Shown piece by piece: positions 28,792-38,259 of a DNA stretch of 43,091 nucleotides. Under the pieces are notes generated by a model. That model was not told the DNA's origin. It saw only the letters and a list, made by a program, of their open reading frames with translations, and searched no databases. How positions within the stretch are numbered: position 1 is the first letter of the stretch; the number at the start of each line of letters is the position of its first letter. The translations under genes and the position numbers were made by a program. Origin of the DNA: Entamoeba histolytica HM-1:IMSS (Eukaryota > Evosea > Mastigamoebida > Endamoebidae); the NCBI RefSeq assembly GCF_000208925.1, contig NW_001914998.1, positions 1-43,091 of the forward strand, read 5' to 3'.

Positions 28792-29109
28792 TTAATCATA
28801 ATACCTTTTTTTTCTTCCATTTGATTGTTCTACCCAATATTTTAATGTTGATATTGATAATTTAGAAAACTCATTTGGATTTGTTTTCTGTAAAAAGTTA
28901 ATTGCTTTTGACATTCCCATCTTTTTTGCTGTTCGAACAGCAACTAATTTTTGTTCCATAGTCCACCTTTTATTTCTAAATAACTTAATCTCATCTTCAT
29001 GACTTGATGATTGACAACAACAAGTTGATTCTACTCTTTCATATCCTACAAAGAATTCAAATTTGTCAAGATCTCTTACTGGCTTAAAGGCTGATTGAGT
29101 TGTTTCCAT
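28792..29109 (-). CDS. Small helix-turn-helix protein (Psq/transposase-like), 105 aa
   Basis: 105 residues starting METTQSAFKPVRDL. A CCCQSSS stretch near residue 31 has three adjacent cysteines. From about 46 to 95 the order is NKRWTMEQKLVAVRTAKKMG, then SKAINFLQKTNP, then SISTLKYWVEQ. This has the spacing of the Psq / CENP-B-N / BrkDBD-type helix-turn-helix that is also found at the start of many transposases. The basic tail NGRKKRYYD may contact DNA. The protein is short and complete, with a start and a stop and no neighbouring transposase, so it may be a domesticated DNA-binding domain. Confidence in the HTH class is moderate. Confidence 0.65.
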   Translation of the reverse strand: METTQSAFKPVRDLDKFEFFVGYERVESTCCCQSSSHEDEIKLFRNKRWTMEQKLVAVRTAKKMGMSKAINFLQKTNPNEFSKLSISTLKYWVEQSNGRKKRYYD

Positions 29110-29727
29110 TAATAATATCTGAATTGATTAATAAAATTGAGTTCTATATGACTGAAAAAACATCTATTTAGTTAATTTTTCATATTTTTTTGATGTGTAA
29201 AGATATTACGAAAAAATAAAAACCAGATTCGTTAAGCTTTTACTTTTTGATTAAAAGAATAATATCCAATTCGTTTTAAAATGATTTTTGTTTCTTTTTT
29301 TCTTTAACCAACACGTCTCTTAAATAAATAAATTTTTTTTTTTATTAGTATGGGAAATGATTAGACAATCCAAAAAAAAACAACAAAAAGGTACGACTTT
29401 CTTATGATTATGAATTTTCTTTTCTTGGTTAATTCATTATTTCCTTAAGTTGGATGATTGTGGTATGAATAATCTATGCTTTTTAATGTTTGAGGAAAAC
29501 ACTGTCTCAAAACCAACTTCCTCTTTTCATTTGAAAAATATTAAGAAATTTCATCTTAGTGAAACTTTTCTTGGCATTTTCTACACAGTTTGGTCGTTGA
29601 TATATTTTTAGTTTTTAAATTCTTAAAAAACTCAGACTGACTTTTCAAACAGATAAATGATAAATAATCACGAAATAATTGTGTTATTTAATCAACATAT
29701 TGAATTGGAAAAAATAGAAATTCTGAA
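29110..29727. other. Divergent intergenic region, 0.6 kb
   Basis: 5' flanks of the HTH gene (minus) and the flavodiiron gene (plus). A TATA-like GTTATTTAA lies at 29683-29691, 37-45 bases before the flavodiiron ATG. Otherwise nothing is seen. Confidence 0.5.
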
Positions 29728-30963
29728 ATGCAGAATTTAGCTGTTAAAGTAGTAGATAATTTATATTGGGTAGGTGTTTTTGATTTTGACCTCAGAACAT
29801 TTGATGTTATTGTCCCAACCCCTTTTGGAACAACTTATAATTCGTTTTTGTTAACAACTAACGACGGAAATGTATTATTTGAAACAGTAAAAGAACCATT
29901 CTACCAAGAACATTTAGAAAGAATAGAAAATGTAATTGGTAAAAAAGGACAGATTAATTATATTATTCTTAACCACACAGAACCAGATCATAGTGGTTCA
30001 TTAAATCATATTCTTGAAAAATATCCAAATGCAACAATTATTGCAACAGTTGCTGCTCTTAATAATTTAAAATTTATTAGTCATCTTTCTCCAGAAGTGA
30101 AAACAGTTTGTTCAATTAAATTAAAAAGTCTGCAAGTTGGAGAGTATCATCTTAAATTTTTAATTCAACCATTTCTTCATTGGCCAGATACAATGATGAC
30201 CGTAATAGAAGAGTTAAAAATATTACTTCCATGTGACTTTTTTGCTGTTCATTACGCAGAACCAAAATTATTTGATGACCAAATTGAAGGAAAGGAACAT
30301 ATCTTTGAGAAATTATATAGACATTATTTTGATGCCGTTATGTCTCCATTCAAGTCTAGTGTATTAAAAGGAGTTCAATTAGTTGAAACACAAATGGGAT
30401 TTCCTGTTGAAGAGCTACAAGTAATTTGTTGTAGTCATGGATTAATAATTAGGAAAGATATTAAAAAAATAATTGAAAAATATAAAGAATGGAGTCAACC
30501 ACAAATGTTAAAAAATAAAGTAATAGTTGTTTATGGTTCTGCTTATGGATATACTAAAATTATGACAAATAAAATTGTTGAAGGAATCAAATCTACTGGA
30601 GTTGAAGTTATAGTTTATAATATTGTAAATACAACAATTACAGAAATTCTGAAAGATTTTAAAGATGCTAAAGGACTTTTACTTGGATCACCAACGATTG
30701 TTGGAGACGCAACACCTCCTTTTTATGATTTACTTGGACATCTGAATCCATTTATGCATAATAATAGACTTATTCAATGTTTTGGGTCATTTGGATGGAG
30801 TGGGGAAGGTGTGAAAAATTTAATACCAAGGATTCAACAACTTAAAGTAAAAGAAGTTAATAAGCCATTATCAATTCGGTTTAGACCAACAAAAGAACAA
30901 GAAATAGAATGTTTTAATTGGGGAAAAGATTTTGGATCAAAAGTAATAGATCATAATCATTAA
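29728..30963 (+). CDS. Flavodiiron protein (A-type flavoprotein), oxygen/NO reductase
   Basis: 411 residues. It reduces O2 to water (and possibly NO) in the cytosol, protecting an anaerobe. The N-terminal metallo-beta-lactamase-like half has the diiron ligands HTEPDH (H-x-E-x-D-H), His in HWPDTM, Asp in LPCDFF, and His in CSHG, so all expected ligands are present. The C-terminal flavodoxin half starts VIVVYGSAYGYTKIMTNKIV (FMN phosphate loop), with LLLGSPTIVGDATPP and CFGSFGWSGEGVKNL as the other FMN loops. Length is the usual 400-odd residues without a rubredoxin extension. Genes of this class in Entamoeba and diplomonads are thought to come from prokaryotes. The stop is 74 bp from the convergent TLDc-like gene. 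Confidence 0.95.
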   Translation: MQNLAVKVVDNLYWVGVFDFDLRTFDVIVPTPFGTTYNSFLLTTNDGNVLFETVKEPFYQEHLERIENVIGKKGQINYIILNHTEPDHSGSLNHILEKYPNATIIATVAALNNLKFISHLSPEVKTVCSIKLKSLQVGEYHLKFLIQPFLHWPDTMMTVIEELKILLPCDFFAVHYAEPKLFDDQIEGKEHIFEKLYRHYFDAVMSPFKSSVLKGVQLVETQMGFPVEELQVICCSHGLIIRKDIKKIIEKYKEWSQPQMLKNKVIVVYGSAYGYTKIMTNKIVEGIKSTGVEVIVYNIVNTTITEILKDFKDAKGLLLGSPTIVGDATPPFYDLLGHLNPFMHNNRLIQCFGSFGWSGEGVKNLIPRIQQLKVKEVNKPLSIRFRPTKEQEIECFNWGKDFGSKVIDHNH

Positions 30964-31037
30964 ATAATTTAAATATACTATTTAACTTGTGGTTATATTG
31001 TATTTACTAGAAATTATATAATAATAAATGAAGTGAA

Positions 31038-32144
31038 TTACAAATATTTTTCTTCTTCAAGTAATTTTAAAACAACTAATCTATTGCAATTACTTTTTTC
31101 TGATAAAGTCTTTTCATGAAAAGGATTTAAAACTTGGGGTTGAATTGAATATGACTTTCTAATCATTTGATGAAAAGTAACTTTACCATCTGTTGTTAAC
31201 CAAAATGCAGAATACATGGTAAAAATGAATTGTTTTTCAGTATTTGGATATGTTGTAATAGTTTTAGTTTCAAGGCTTTTTCGTGTTATTATAATTGGCT
31301 CTTTTTTATTAGCTTTAAATGAAAAAATGATACAATTATCTGAGTCATTAATAAAAGATGTATATTTATTATTTATTAATGGTTGATTTTGATATACACC
31401 AAATTGACAATCATCAAGAATAAGAATAAGAATAATATTTGGTTGATATAGTACATATTCATTAAATGTTCTTGTATCTAATTCTTCAACATAACTATCA
31501 TAAATAATTTTAAAATCATTAAATCCAAGTTCATTAACAAAAAACTCTGCTTTTTCTTCAAAAGAAAGACCTTCACATAGTTCTACTGGAGAATTAGTTC
31601 CTGATGATCTTAAACTTTTAGGAGTTCTTGGACTAAACAATGTCTTTGGTGAAAGAATAGAGATAGGAGAAAATAATGAACGAGGAGAATGAGATTGTTG
31701 ACTTCTATTATTTGTATTGATAGGAATAGAAAGAGTAGGAACTAAAAATTTTTTATTTTTTTTAGGTGATCTTAAATCGTCTTTTGTTATTAATATTGGA
31801 GTATCACTTTGTTTTGGAGATAAGACATGAACTTCTAAATCATTTTCTTTTAAATAATGTGCCTTTGAAAATGATGATGAACGTCCAATTGGCTGTATTG
31901 GATATGATAAATCCCCACTTAGACAAGAACTTTTATTTTTTTTCCCCATTGAATTAGACCGAAGATCTCTTCTTGGTGTTGCAAAACAAATAGCTGAATT
32001 ACCATTTAAGTATTCTTCATTCAAAACATTTTGATGAGAATGTTTTGACTCAATTCTTCCAATAGGCCTAAATTCTTTTGGATTAGAAATTGATCCAGAA
32101 CGGCTTGACCTAATGGAATAATGAATACTTGATTGATTTCCCAT
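31038..32144 (-). CDS. TLDc-like protein with N-myristoylation-type start
   Basis: 368 residues. The N-terminus MGNQSSIHYS has Gly2 and Ser at positions 5 and 6, as expected for N-myristoylation, so membrane attachment is predicted. About 10-205 is disordered, Ser/Pro/Arg-rich (SPRSLFSPISILSPKTLFSP) with many possible kinase sites. From about 205 on it follows the TLDc plan: FNDFKIIYDSYVEELDTRTF, then ILILILDDCQFGVYQNQP, then NCIIFSFKANKKEPI, then a last set of strands ending LVVLKLLEEEKYL. The usual TLDc Gly-rich turn is weak (FGVYQN), so the assignment is moderate. It converges with the flavodiiron gene. Confidence 0.65.
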   Translation of the reverse strand: MGNQSSIHYSIRSSRSGSISNPKEFRPIGRIESKHSHQNVLNEEYLNGNSAICFATPRRDLRSNSMGKKNKSSCLSGDLSYPIQPIGRSSSFSKAHYLKENDLEVHVLSPKQSDTPILITKDDLRSPKKNKKFLVPTLSIPINTNNRSQQSHSPRSLFSPISILSPKTLFSPRTPKSLRSSGTNSPVELCEGLSFEEKAEFFVNELGFNDFKIIYDSYVEELDTRTFNEYVLYQPNIILILILDDCQFGVYQNQPLINNKYTSFINDSDNCIIFSFKANKKEPIIITRKSLETKTITTYPNTEKQFIFTMYSAFWLTTDGKVTFHQMIRKSYSIQPQVLNPFHEKTLSEKSNCNRLVVLKLLEEEKYL

Positions 32145-33756
32145 TGTTAACTAATAACTCAGTTGTCAGTTTTCAAAAATGTTATATGTCTTTCTAAAAA
32201 TAGATTAGAACAAAGGCGTTTAAAAAGTTTCTTACAATTATATTAAATCATTATTTACTTTTACATTAAATTATTACTCCAAAAAATTTATTTATTAATA
32301 GAGAGATAGGAATAAATTTGGTTAGAAATTTCAATGATAAATGAATGTAAATATTACAATTTCATTAACTTTTTTAGATTTTATGTAAATATACAAATAA
32401 AATTAAATGATAAAAAAAAAAGAGGAGTAATTAATTTAATTCATTGATATTTTTATTACACGATTTTTTTTTTCTTTCTAGAATTGTTATTTTCTCCTAT
32501 ATTAAAGTTAAAAATAACTACTACCTTTAGATAAATTTTTAAATAAACGTGTTATAAAACATTCAATTGAATAAAATTTATTTATTTTTACAATTATTGT
32601 GTTTTAAAGAAAAAAATGGTTAATTAATAGATATAGCAACAATTTGGTTTTCTTCATATTGAGAAATATTTTTATTTCAATTTCTTCATTATGCTCTATT
32701 TCTGTTATATGTCTCATTTCCATTACTTGATGTTTATATTATTCGTTTTCTATTATAGTATCAAAATTGAAAATCTAAAATATTAATTTTTTTTATGTTT
32801 TGACGATTATTGTTTGTTTCTATTGGAATTATTGTTAAAGTATTTATGAGGGTGAAAAATGAATGAAATATTTCATACTATAATGTTGTGATGATAGTTT
32901 TCTTATGGTAATTAATTTCCATATTGAAATTAAAAAGAATATTACACAAATAGAAAATTAAACAATAAATAAAGATAAAGAGGTTTAAACGAAATATTTT
33001 TAAGATTTATTATATTAGCATTAGTATTTTATTATATAATAATAGTATAATTCAATTATAGTTCAACCATTTTATAAAAGAATATTAAACGCACAAACCA
33101 AAATATAGTAGATAAAAATGACATATTTGACATTATAAAATTAATACATGAAATTAAGCAAATGAGTAATAATCAATTAATTAAGTGTTAATAAAACTAA
33201 TTTCCATTGTTTCTGAATCAAGGGAGACTAATCCTATCCCTTCGTCTTAAATTAAATAAATAAGATAAATATAAAGAAATTTAGTATAAATTAGTATAAA
33301 TTAGAGAACAAAGAGAAGTAATAAATAATATTATCAATAAATGGATTTTAATATATAAATATTCAATAAGAATGTTACAAACAATTAAATTATATTAACA
33401 CTAAGTAATACAATATTACTTATACTTAATTCAGAATATTTATATTCTCTCTTTATCATCAAACTCTATTATGAATAAAACAATGTAAAGCACATATTTT
33501 AATTCCTGTCTATAACATTTATACAGATTATATAAAAATATACGAAAATATTATTGATTTAGAACAAATTTTTAATGTTAAATTAATATAATAAAAGTTT
33601 GAATATGATTCAAGTAAAATTAATTTTTAAAATAAGATTATATTAAAAAGAAAATTGAATTTTTTGTTAATATTTGAAGGATTTATCTTATGAAATAAAA
33701 TAAACAATAAGAGAAGAGTAATTAATGAATATATAACATGCAATAAAAAGTTAATC
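32145..33756. other. Intergenic region, 1.6 kb
   Basis: AT-rich spacer between two minus-strand genes. Only one GC-richer island is seen, around 33209-33250, containing a perfect 6-bp inverted repeat (AAGGGA / TCCCTT). No open frame or known RNA. Confidence 0.45.
33220..33242. repeat. Short inverted repeat in a GC-richer island
   Basis: AAGGGA at 33220-33225 and TCCCTT at 33237-33242, with an 11-base loop GACTAATCCTA. It stands out in a spacer of over 80% A+T. It could be a hairpin in an unannotated RNA or a protein-binding site; nothing decides between these. Confidence 0.4.
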
Positions 33757-34119
33757 TTAAAATATTACCATGAAACAAATAAGAAGAGCACAAAAGATAA
33801 TTCCAAGAGCAAACATAGACAACGATAATCGAGCAAATAAAGAAGCACGTTTATCTTTACTATTACTGAAAAGAACATAATTAATAATCCAAACTAATGG
33901 AAAGAAAAATCCAATAATAATAAATAATAAAGAAATATTTGCGGCAGTATCATTAATTTCATTTTCTTTATTAGTTTGTGGAACAACAGGTACTGGAATA
34001 GAAATTACTGAATGAACAGTTTGTTGTGGTGATGGTTTACTTTCTATATAAACTGGTTGTTGATATTGTGGAAGTGCAACATAAGTAGGAGAAACAAGAA
34101 CTTGTTGTGGTGTTTGCAT
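33757..34119 (-). CDS. Proline/glutamine-rich protein with two transmembrane helices, 120 aa
   Basis: 120 residues. The N-terminal 55 are Pro/Gln/Val-rich (YQQPVYIESKPSPQQ), probably cytoplasmic and able to bind PDZ-, WW- or SH3-like partners. They are followed by two hydrophobic helices (about 62-83 and 98-120) separated by a short basic loop SNSKDKRASLFARLS. The plan IIGFFFPLVWIINYVLF - loop - hydrophobic helix is common among small two-TM proteins of protists and fungi, but I cannot name the family. The C-terminus ends inside the second helix. No signal peptide is needed. Function unknown; a vesicle or plasma-membrane adaptor is possible. Confidence 0.7.
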   Translation of the reverse strand: MQTPQQVLVSPTYVALPQYQQPVYIESKPSPQQTVHSVISIPVPVVPQTNKENEINDTAANISLLFIIIGFFFPLVWIINYVLFSNSKDKRASLFARLSLSMFALGIIFCALLICFMVIF

Positions 34120-34892
34120 TGGAAAGTGGTAAATAAGATAAAAAACAGATGAGCTTTAATAGCATAAAATTTCGGGAATAGAGATAGAAAATTCTTTCTC
34201 AGATTAATCTGTCTCAAAGAGTTTTGGGTCAATTGGTGGTACTATTGTTATTTATTATTTTGTTTAATATTTTTATTAAAAAATTAATTTATTTTAATTT
34301 TTTTTTTTCTTTTGATTTCTATGATTTTACTTGAAAATATAGAATATACAAAATCAAGTCAGTTTGAGAATGTTTTGTTTTTTTTTTAGGAGTCAATGAT
34401 TGTTTTTTTCTCTTCTTATTAGACAAGATTTTAAAATTTCATGTCTATTTTTATTTTTCTTCATACAAAAATGGTTTTATCAAGAATAACTACCACAACA
34501 CATAAATCTTGAAACTATCACTCGAATTTTAAGTGTTGTTTATGTCTTTTTTATGTTTTTTTTTATTGTAATATATAACAATACTTTATTTTTAAAATAA
34601 CGAAATTATTATATTTTTTGTTATATAACCAAAAAGTTATTATAATAAATGTTTTTTCATTTATTTGACTGTTTTTTTTTTTAAATTATAAATCTATTTT
34701 TATAGAGATAGGGGGTAATCGAAAGTTGGTGAATTTCTTTTATTAAATAACAAAACGATATAAAATTAAATTAAATATTTGAATATTAATATATTCAATA
34801 AAGTTATTCCTCACAAAATTTAAAAAAAAATAAAAGGAATTACAACATAAAAAGAATTTAAACTAAAGGGGTTTAAAACAAAGAATTACAAC
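34120..34892. other. Intergenic region, 0.8 kb
   Basis: Between the two-TM gene and paralogue B on the same strand. T-rich runs on the plus strand; nothing further recognised. Confidence 0.45.
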
Positions 34893-35687
34893 TTACCGAA
34901 AGAGAGATTCTAGTTTTTGATAAAAAGATGGAATATTTGCTTCCATATATTGTTCAAATTTTAAATCATTTTTATCGACATATGCTGATGTTTGTTTATC
35001 AGCAAGATGAAATAAATAATCATTAATTACCTTTCCGTAACGTTGAATTTCATCTTTTGAAAAAAGGAGTTTATTATTAAAATAAATTCTAATAACCCGT
35101 TCTTGTTGAAGTGTTTTACAAGTCTTTTTAGCATAAATTGAGTCAAAGAAGAATCCAAATTCTCTTAAAAGATCAAGTAAATAATTCAAAATGAAGAATA
35201 TAACACTTTTATTCATTCTTCTTCTAATAGCAATACTCTCTAATTGCTTTTCTTCAGTTTTTGAGTATAATAAATTACAACATGTTGATGAAAGTTGTAA
35301 AAGATCTATTGTATCACTTCTATAATGAATATGAGTAACAAGTGACATTGAATTTGTTGCTGTAGATGCTTTAATTGGTCTACGAATTGTAAATCCACAA
35401 AATGGATGAAGAAGAGCAAGAGAAACAGCAGCTTGGAAGCACATTTCATTTTTTATTTGTCTTTCTTTGATAGCATTAGCAGAATGTCCTTTTGCTGCTT
35501 TTGGTTGTTTCACTATCATAACAACAGAGTCTTCATCATCAATAGGATCTTCAAAGACAAAGCTATTCTTTTTACTTGAAGGAATAGTTATAAGTGGCCT
35601 AAATAGTCTGGTTTGTATTTTCTTTTTTATACTTTTTTCTGTTTTTTCTATTTCTTTCCCTTCACTTGTGTGACCGAATGATTGCAT
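34893..35687 (-). CDS. Unrecognised Entamoeba protein, paralogue family member B
   Basis: 264 residues; the most divergent of the three paralogues. Block 1 (about 83-111) reads CFQAAVSLALLHPFCGFTIR, then PIKASTAT. Block 2 (about 151-228) reads AIRRRMNKSVIF, LLDLLREFGFFF, LQQERVIRIYF and KDEIQRYGKVINDYLFHL. The N-terminal 80 residues are basic, then acidic (DPIDDEDSVV), and differ from A and C. A third helix-like tail (KFEQYMEANIPSFYQKLESL) follows block 2. There is no membrane segment. The stop codon lies in GGTAAGTTG, so a 3' intron is not excluded, although GTAAGT is not the usual Entamoeba donor. It is divergent from paralogue C across a 957-bp spacer. Confidence 0.78.
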   Translation of the reverse strand: MQSFGHTSEGKEIEKTEKSIKKKIQTRLFRPLITIPSSKKNSFVFEDPIDDEDSVVMIVKQPKAAKGHSANAIKERQIKNEMCFQAAVSLALLHPFCGFTIRRPIKASTATNSMSLVTHIHYRSDTIDLLQLSSTCCNLLYSKTEEKQLESIAIRRRMNKSVIFFILNYLLDLLREFGFFFDSIYAKKTCKTLQQERVIRIYFNNKLLFSKDEIQRYGKVINDYLFHLADKQTSAYVDKNDLKFEQYMEANIPSFYQKLESLFR

Positions 35688-36644
35688 TTCTCTACAATAA
35701 AAGAGTTTTAGATCACTGTTTTTTGATTTCTATATCTATTCTATTTATAAAATAGATTATATATATTCTTGTTTATTTTAATTTTTTTTTATTCTTATAC
35801 ATATTTAGAAGAAAAAAATTGAGAATTATTACCTCTAGTATTAGTTTTTATAACTTTATACACGTATTAAAAATAATAAATCTTTCTTAATTATTATTAC
35901 TAATATTTAGATAGTTTTCTTTTTTTTTAATATCATTTTTAAAATATTTGAATTATGTCTAAATGACTCATAAAAATAAAAATATATTTATAGTATAAAA
36001 ATATTTATTTATTCAATTAATATATTTATATTCTTATTAAATATTTATTTAATTTCATAATTTCATTCTTTTTATTCAACAAATAAGACTCATTAATTGA
36101 TAAAATAAAAATTAAAAAAAATTTTCTATTCAATTTAAAAAATAAAAAAATTTTATTTGAAAAGAAAAAGGTAATGACTATTAACAAAATAAGTTGTTCG
36201 ATGTCGTTACTTTTAAAAAACTAAACTAATAATTACTAAAAAAAAAAGACTTTTTAAATTTTGATAATTAAAAAGAATTAAAAAGTTATTGAATTTCTTT
36301 GATGATAGAAAGTAGTAAAGAACAAATCAAAAAACTTAAAAGTACAGGTAATGAACTAAAAAAAAAATGAATAAGAGTAATAAAAAATTTTATTAGATCC
36401 ATAGAAAATTTCAAAGGTATAGAAAAATCATATTTTTTTTTTCGTATGAAAAATAATCCTAAAATAGTGAGTTTAAAGAACTTTAAGGATTGGTAGATAA
36501 AAGGAAGAAAGAGAAAAGAAAAAGAGAGTTAAGATAACATTTTGACAAAGAGAAAGATTTGATGAGATTAATAGAAATGAAAGAAAAAAAAAGATTATCA
36601 CTTTAAATAGTAATGAAGAACTAAAAGACCTAAACACAATTTTA
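35688..36644. other. Shared 5' spacer of paralogues B and C, 957 bp
   Basis: AT-rich divergent spacer. The right half (36.30-36.61 kb) is purine-rich on the plus strand and contains a short possible relic frame, listed separately. No clear shared promoter motif is visible. Confidence 0.45.
36302..36606 (+). pseudogene. Possible short coding relic upstream of paralogue C
   Basis: From an ATG at 36302 the frame runs 64 codons to a TAG at 36494 with a single internal TGA at 36368. It gives MIESSKEQIKKLKSTGNELK and, after the stop, IRVIKNFIRSIENFKGIEKS. A second Lys/Glu-rich frame lies further on (DKEKDLMRLIEMKEKKRL). It may be a broken gene or chance. No family is recognised. Confidence 0.22.
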
Positions 36645-37358
36645 ATGGAAACTAAACATCTTACACCTTCACCAATTGGTGAAGATTCATCTACACAAAT
36701 ATTTATAAATAATTCCTCTAATAATAATGTAATAATTGAAAAAGGTTTAAAGAATAGAAATGATGCTGTTTGTAAGAAATATTTAAAACAAAAAAATGAA
36801 TTAAAAAGTTTTGAATCAATTCAACAAAGTATCCTTCTTGCTTTATTAAATAAATATTGTGAATTTACATTGGAATTACCAACAAAATTATCTACAGTTA
36901 CATTGAATAATCCACGATTAATAAAATTAACCATTGGGACAGAAGAGATTAATGTAAAGAGACTTTCAGAGAGTATATATGCAAATTCATTTATTACTGA
37001 TATACAAAAAGGTATTAAAGAAGAGACTTGTGTTAGAAACTATGAAAAGAAAAAAAGAATATTTATAAATAATTTCTTAATTGATGTTTGTCTTGAATTG
37101 GGATATTTGTTTGAATCCAAATATTCAAGAAAATCTAAACAAACGTTACAACTAGAAAGAATTCAAAAAATATATAAAGATAATTATGTAATGAATATTG
37201 ATGAAATCACTAAAAAAGGAAAAGCTATTAACAAATATTTATTTACTCTTGTATGTAATAACAATTCTATTACCATTCAAAGAAATAATCCAATTCTACA
37301 TAAATTGTTATCTTCTGAACAACAATCTTCTTCATTATTTTCATTAAAAACAAACTAA
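36645..37358 (+). CDS. Unrecognised Entamoeba protein, paralogue family member C
   Basis: 237 residues from METKHLTPSP. The N-terminal 40 are Ser/Asn-rich and disordered. KYLKQK (45-50) is shared with paralogue A. Block 1 (about 57-87) reads ESIQQSILLALLNKYCEFTL, then PTKLSTVTL. Block 2 (about 128-203) reads CVRNYEKKKRIF, FLIDVCLELGYLF, LQLERIQKIYKDN and DEITKKGKAINKYLFTLV. Identity with A is obvious by eye across both blocks. The C-terminus is low-complexity (SSEQQSSSLFS). No membrane segment. Function unknown; the A/B/C comparison suggests two conserved folded parts joined by a variable linker of about 40 residues. Confidence 0.8.
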   Translation: METKHLTPSPIGEDSSTQIFINNSSNNNVIIEKGLKNRNDAVCKKYLKQKNELKSFESIQQSILLALLNKYCEFTLELPTKLSTVTLNNPRLIKLTIGTEEINVKRLSESIYANSFITDIQKGIKEETCVRNYEKKKRIFINNFLIDVCLELGYLFESKYSRKSKQTLQLERIQKIYKDNYVMNIDEITKKGKAINKYLFTLVCNNNSITIQRNNPILHKLLSSEQQSSSLFSLKTN

Positions 37359-37444
37359 ATAAAAATTAATTTAAAATAAAATAAAGTTTCATATTTTTTA
37401 TATGAACTTTTTATTTTATTTTATAATTATATAGTTCTTTTTTT

Positions 37445-37492
37445 TAGTTTTAATTTTTTTTAGTTTTAATTTTTTTTAGTTTTAATTTTTTA
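37445..37492 (+). repeat. 16-bp tandem repeat, three copies
   Basis: TAGTTTTAATTTTTTT at 37445-37460 and 37461-37476, with a third copy at 37477-37492 differing by one base. It lies in the 168-bp convergent spacer between paralogue C and the bZIP-like gene. Confidence 0.85.
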
Positions 37493-37525
37493 AATTATTA
37501 ATTATTTGAAAAAGAAAAGAAAAAA

Positions 37526-37945
37526 TCAATTCAAAGGTATTTTAGTCAAATGTTTATTACAATTTTGACAGTCACATAGAACCTGTGTAATTGACTCATT
37601 TTGTTTTTTTAATTCCACTGTTTTTTCTTTAATTTCAATAATTTCTTTTGACATCAATTCTAATTCGATTTTCTTTTTCTTCCTACATTTCTTTAATGAT
37701 TCTAAAGATTTCAACTTCCGCTCAATTCCTTTCAAAATAAATTCTTCTTCATTTTCTAATTTTCTAAAGCCAGTTAATTTATTCTTATATTCATTAAATT
37801 CTTCAATACTCATTTTCCTTAATTCATTCTTTTCAAGTAAATGGTTTAAATTAGTTTGAATGGGTTTTCCACATGACCGAATTACAACATCATTTTCACA
37901 GTCATGTTTATTGTGAAAATTGAATGGATTATACGGTGGTTGCAT
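37526..37945 (-). CDS. Coiled-coil protein with bZIP-like region, 139 aa
   Basis: 139 residues. The N-terminal 45 are mixed, with two cysteines. From about residue 70 the protein is continuous helix. ERKLKSLESLKKCRKKKK resembles a bZIP basic region, with Cys87-Arg88 aligning with the C/S-R of ATF/AP-1 proteins. Exactly in register from Arg88, hydrophobic residues occupy the zipper positions: Met98, Ile105, Leu112 and Ile119. The invariant bZIP asparagine, eight residues before the Arg, is Ser80 here. After the zipper is a cysteine cluster CDCQNC. It is either a divergent bZIP transcription factor or an ordinary coiled coil with a basic patch. No intron. Confidence 0.6.
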   Translation of the reverse strand: MQPPYNPFNFHNKHDCENDVVIRSCGKPIQTNLNHLLEKNELRKMSIEEFNEYKNKLTGFRKLENEEEFILKGIERKLKSLESLKKCRKKKKIELELMSKEIIEIKEKTVELKKQNESITQVLCDCQNCNKHLTKIPLN

Positions 37946-38259
37946 GTGGGATCACCACAATTAACTCGTTTTTTTTTGTTTCTTTTAATTCTTCTTTTTA
38001 TTTTGTCATTTCCTATTTTTGTCAACAATTTTTTATGTCGCCATCAACGTGTTTTATTAGCTAATAAAAAATAAAATAAAAAAACTTTTTACTTGATGAT
38101 ATTTACTTGTCTACTCAGGTTTTTATTGTTTTGTTTTTGTTGTTTTAAGAAGTTACAATATTCAAATTATTGTTAGATTTCATCATCATATGCTGTATTA
38201 CCAGTGTTTTACTTCAATATTTTATTAATAAAATAATAATAAAATAAGATTTATTTAAA
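37946..38259. other. Intergenic region, 314 bp
   Basis: 5' flank of the bZIP-like gene and 3' flank of MLH1 (both minus strand). T-rich on the plus strand; nothing recognised. Confidence 0.45.

Noticed and set aside
34880..34900. GTAAGT at the stop of paralogue B as a splice donor
   Set aside because: Entamoeba donors here are GTTTGT or GTATGT, and no continuing conserved exon is visible downstream.
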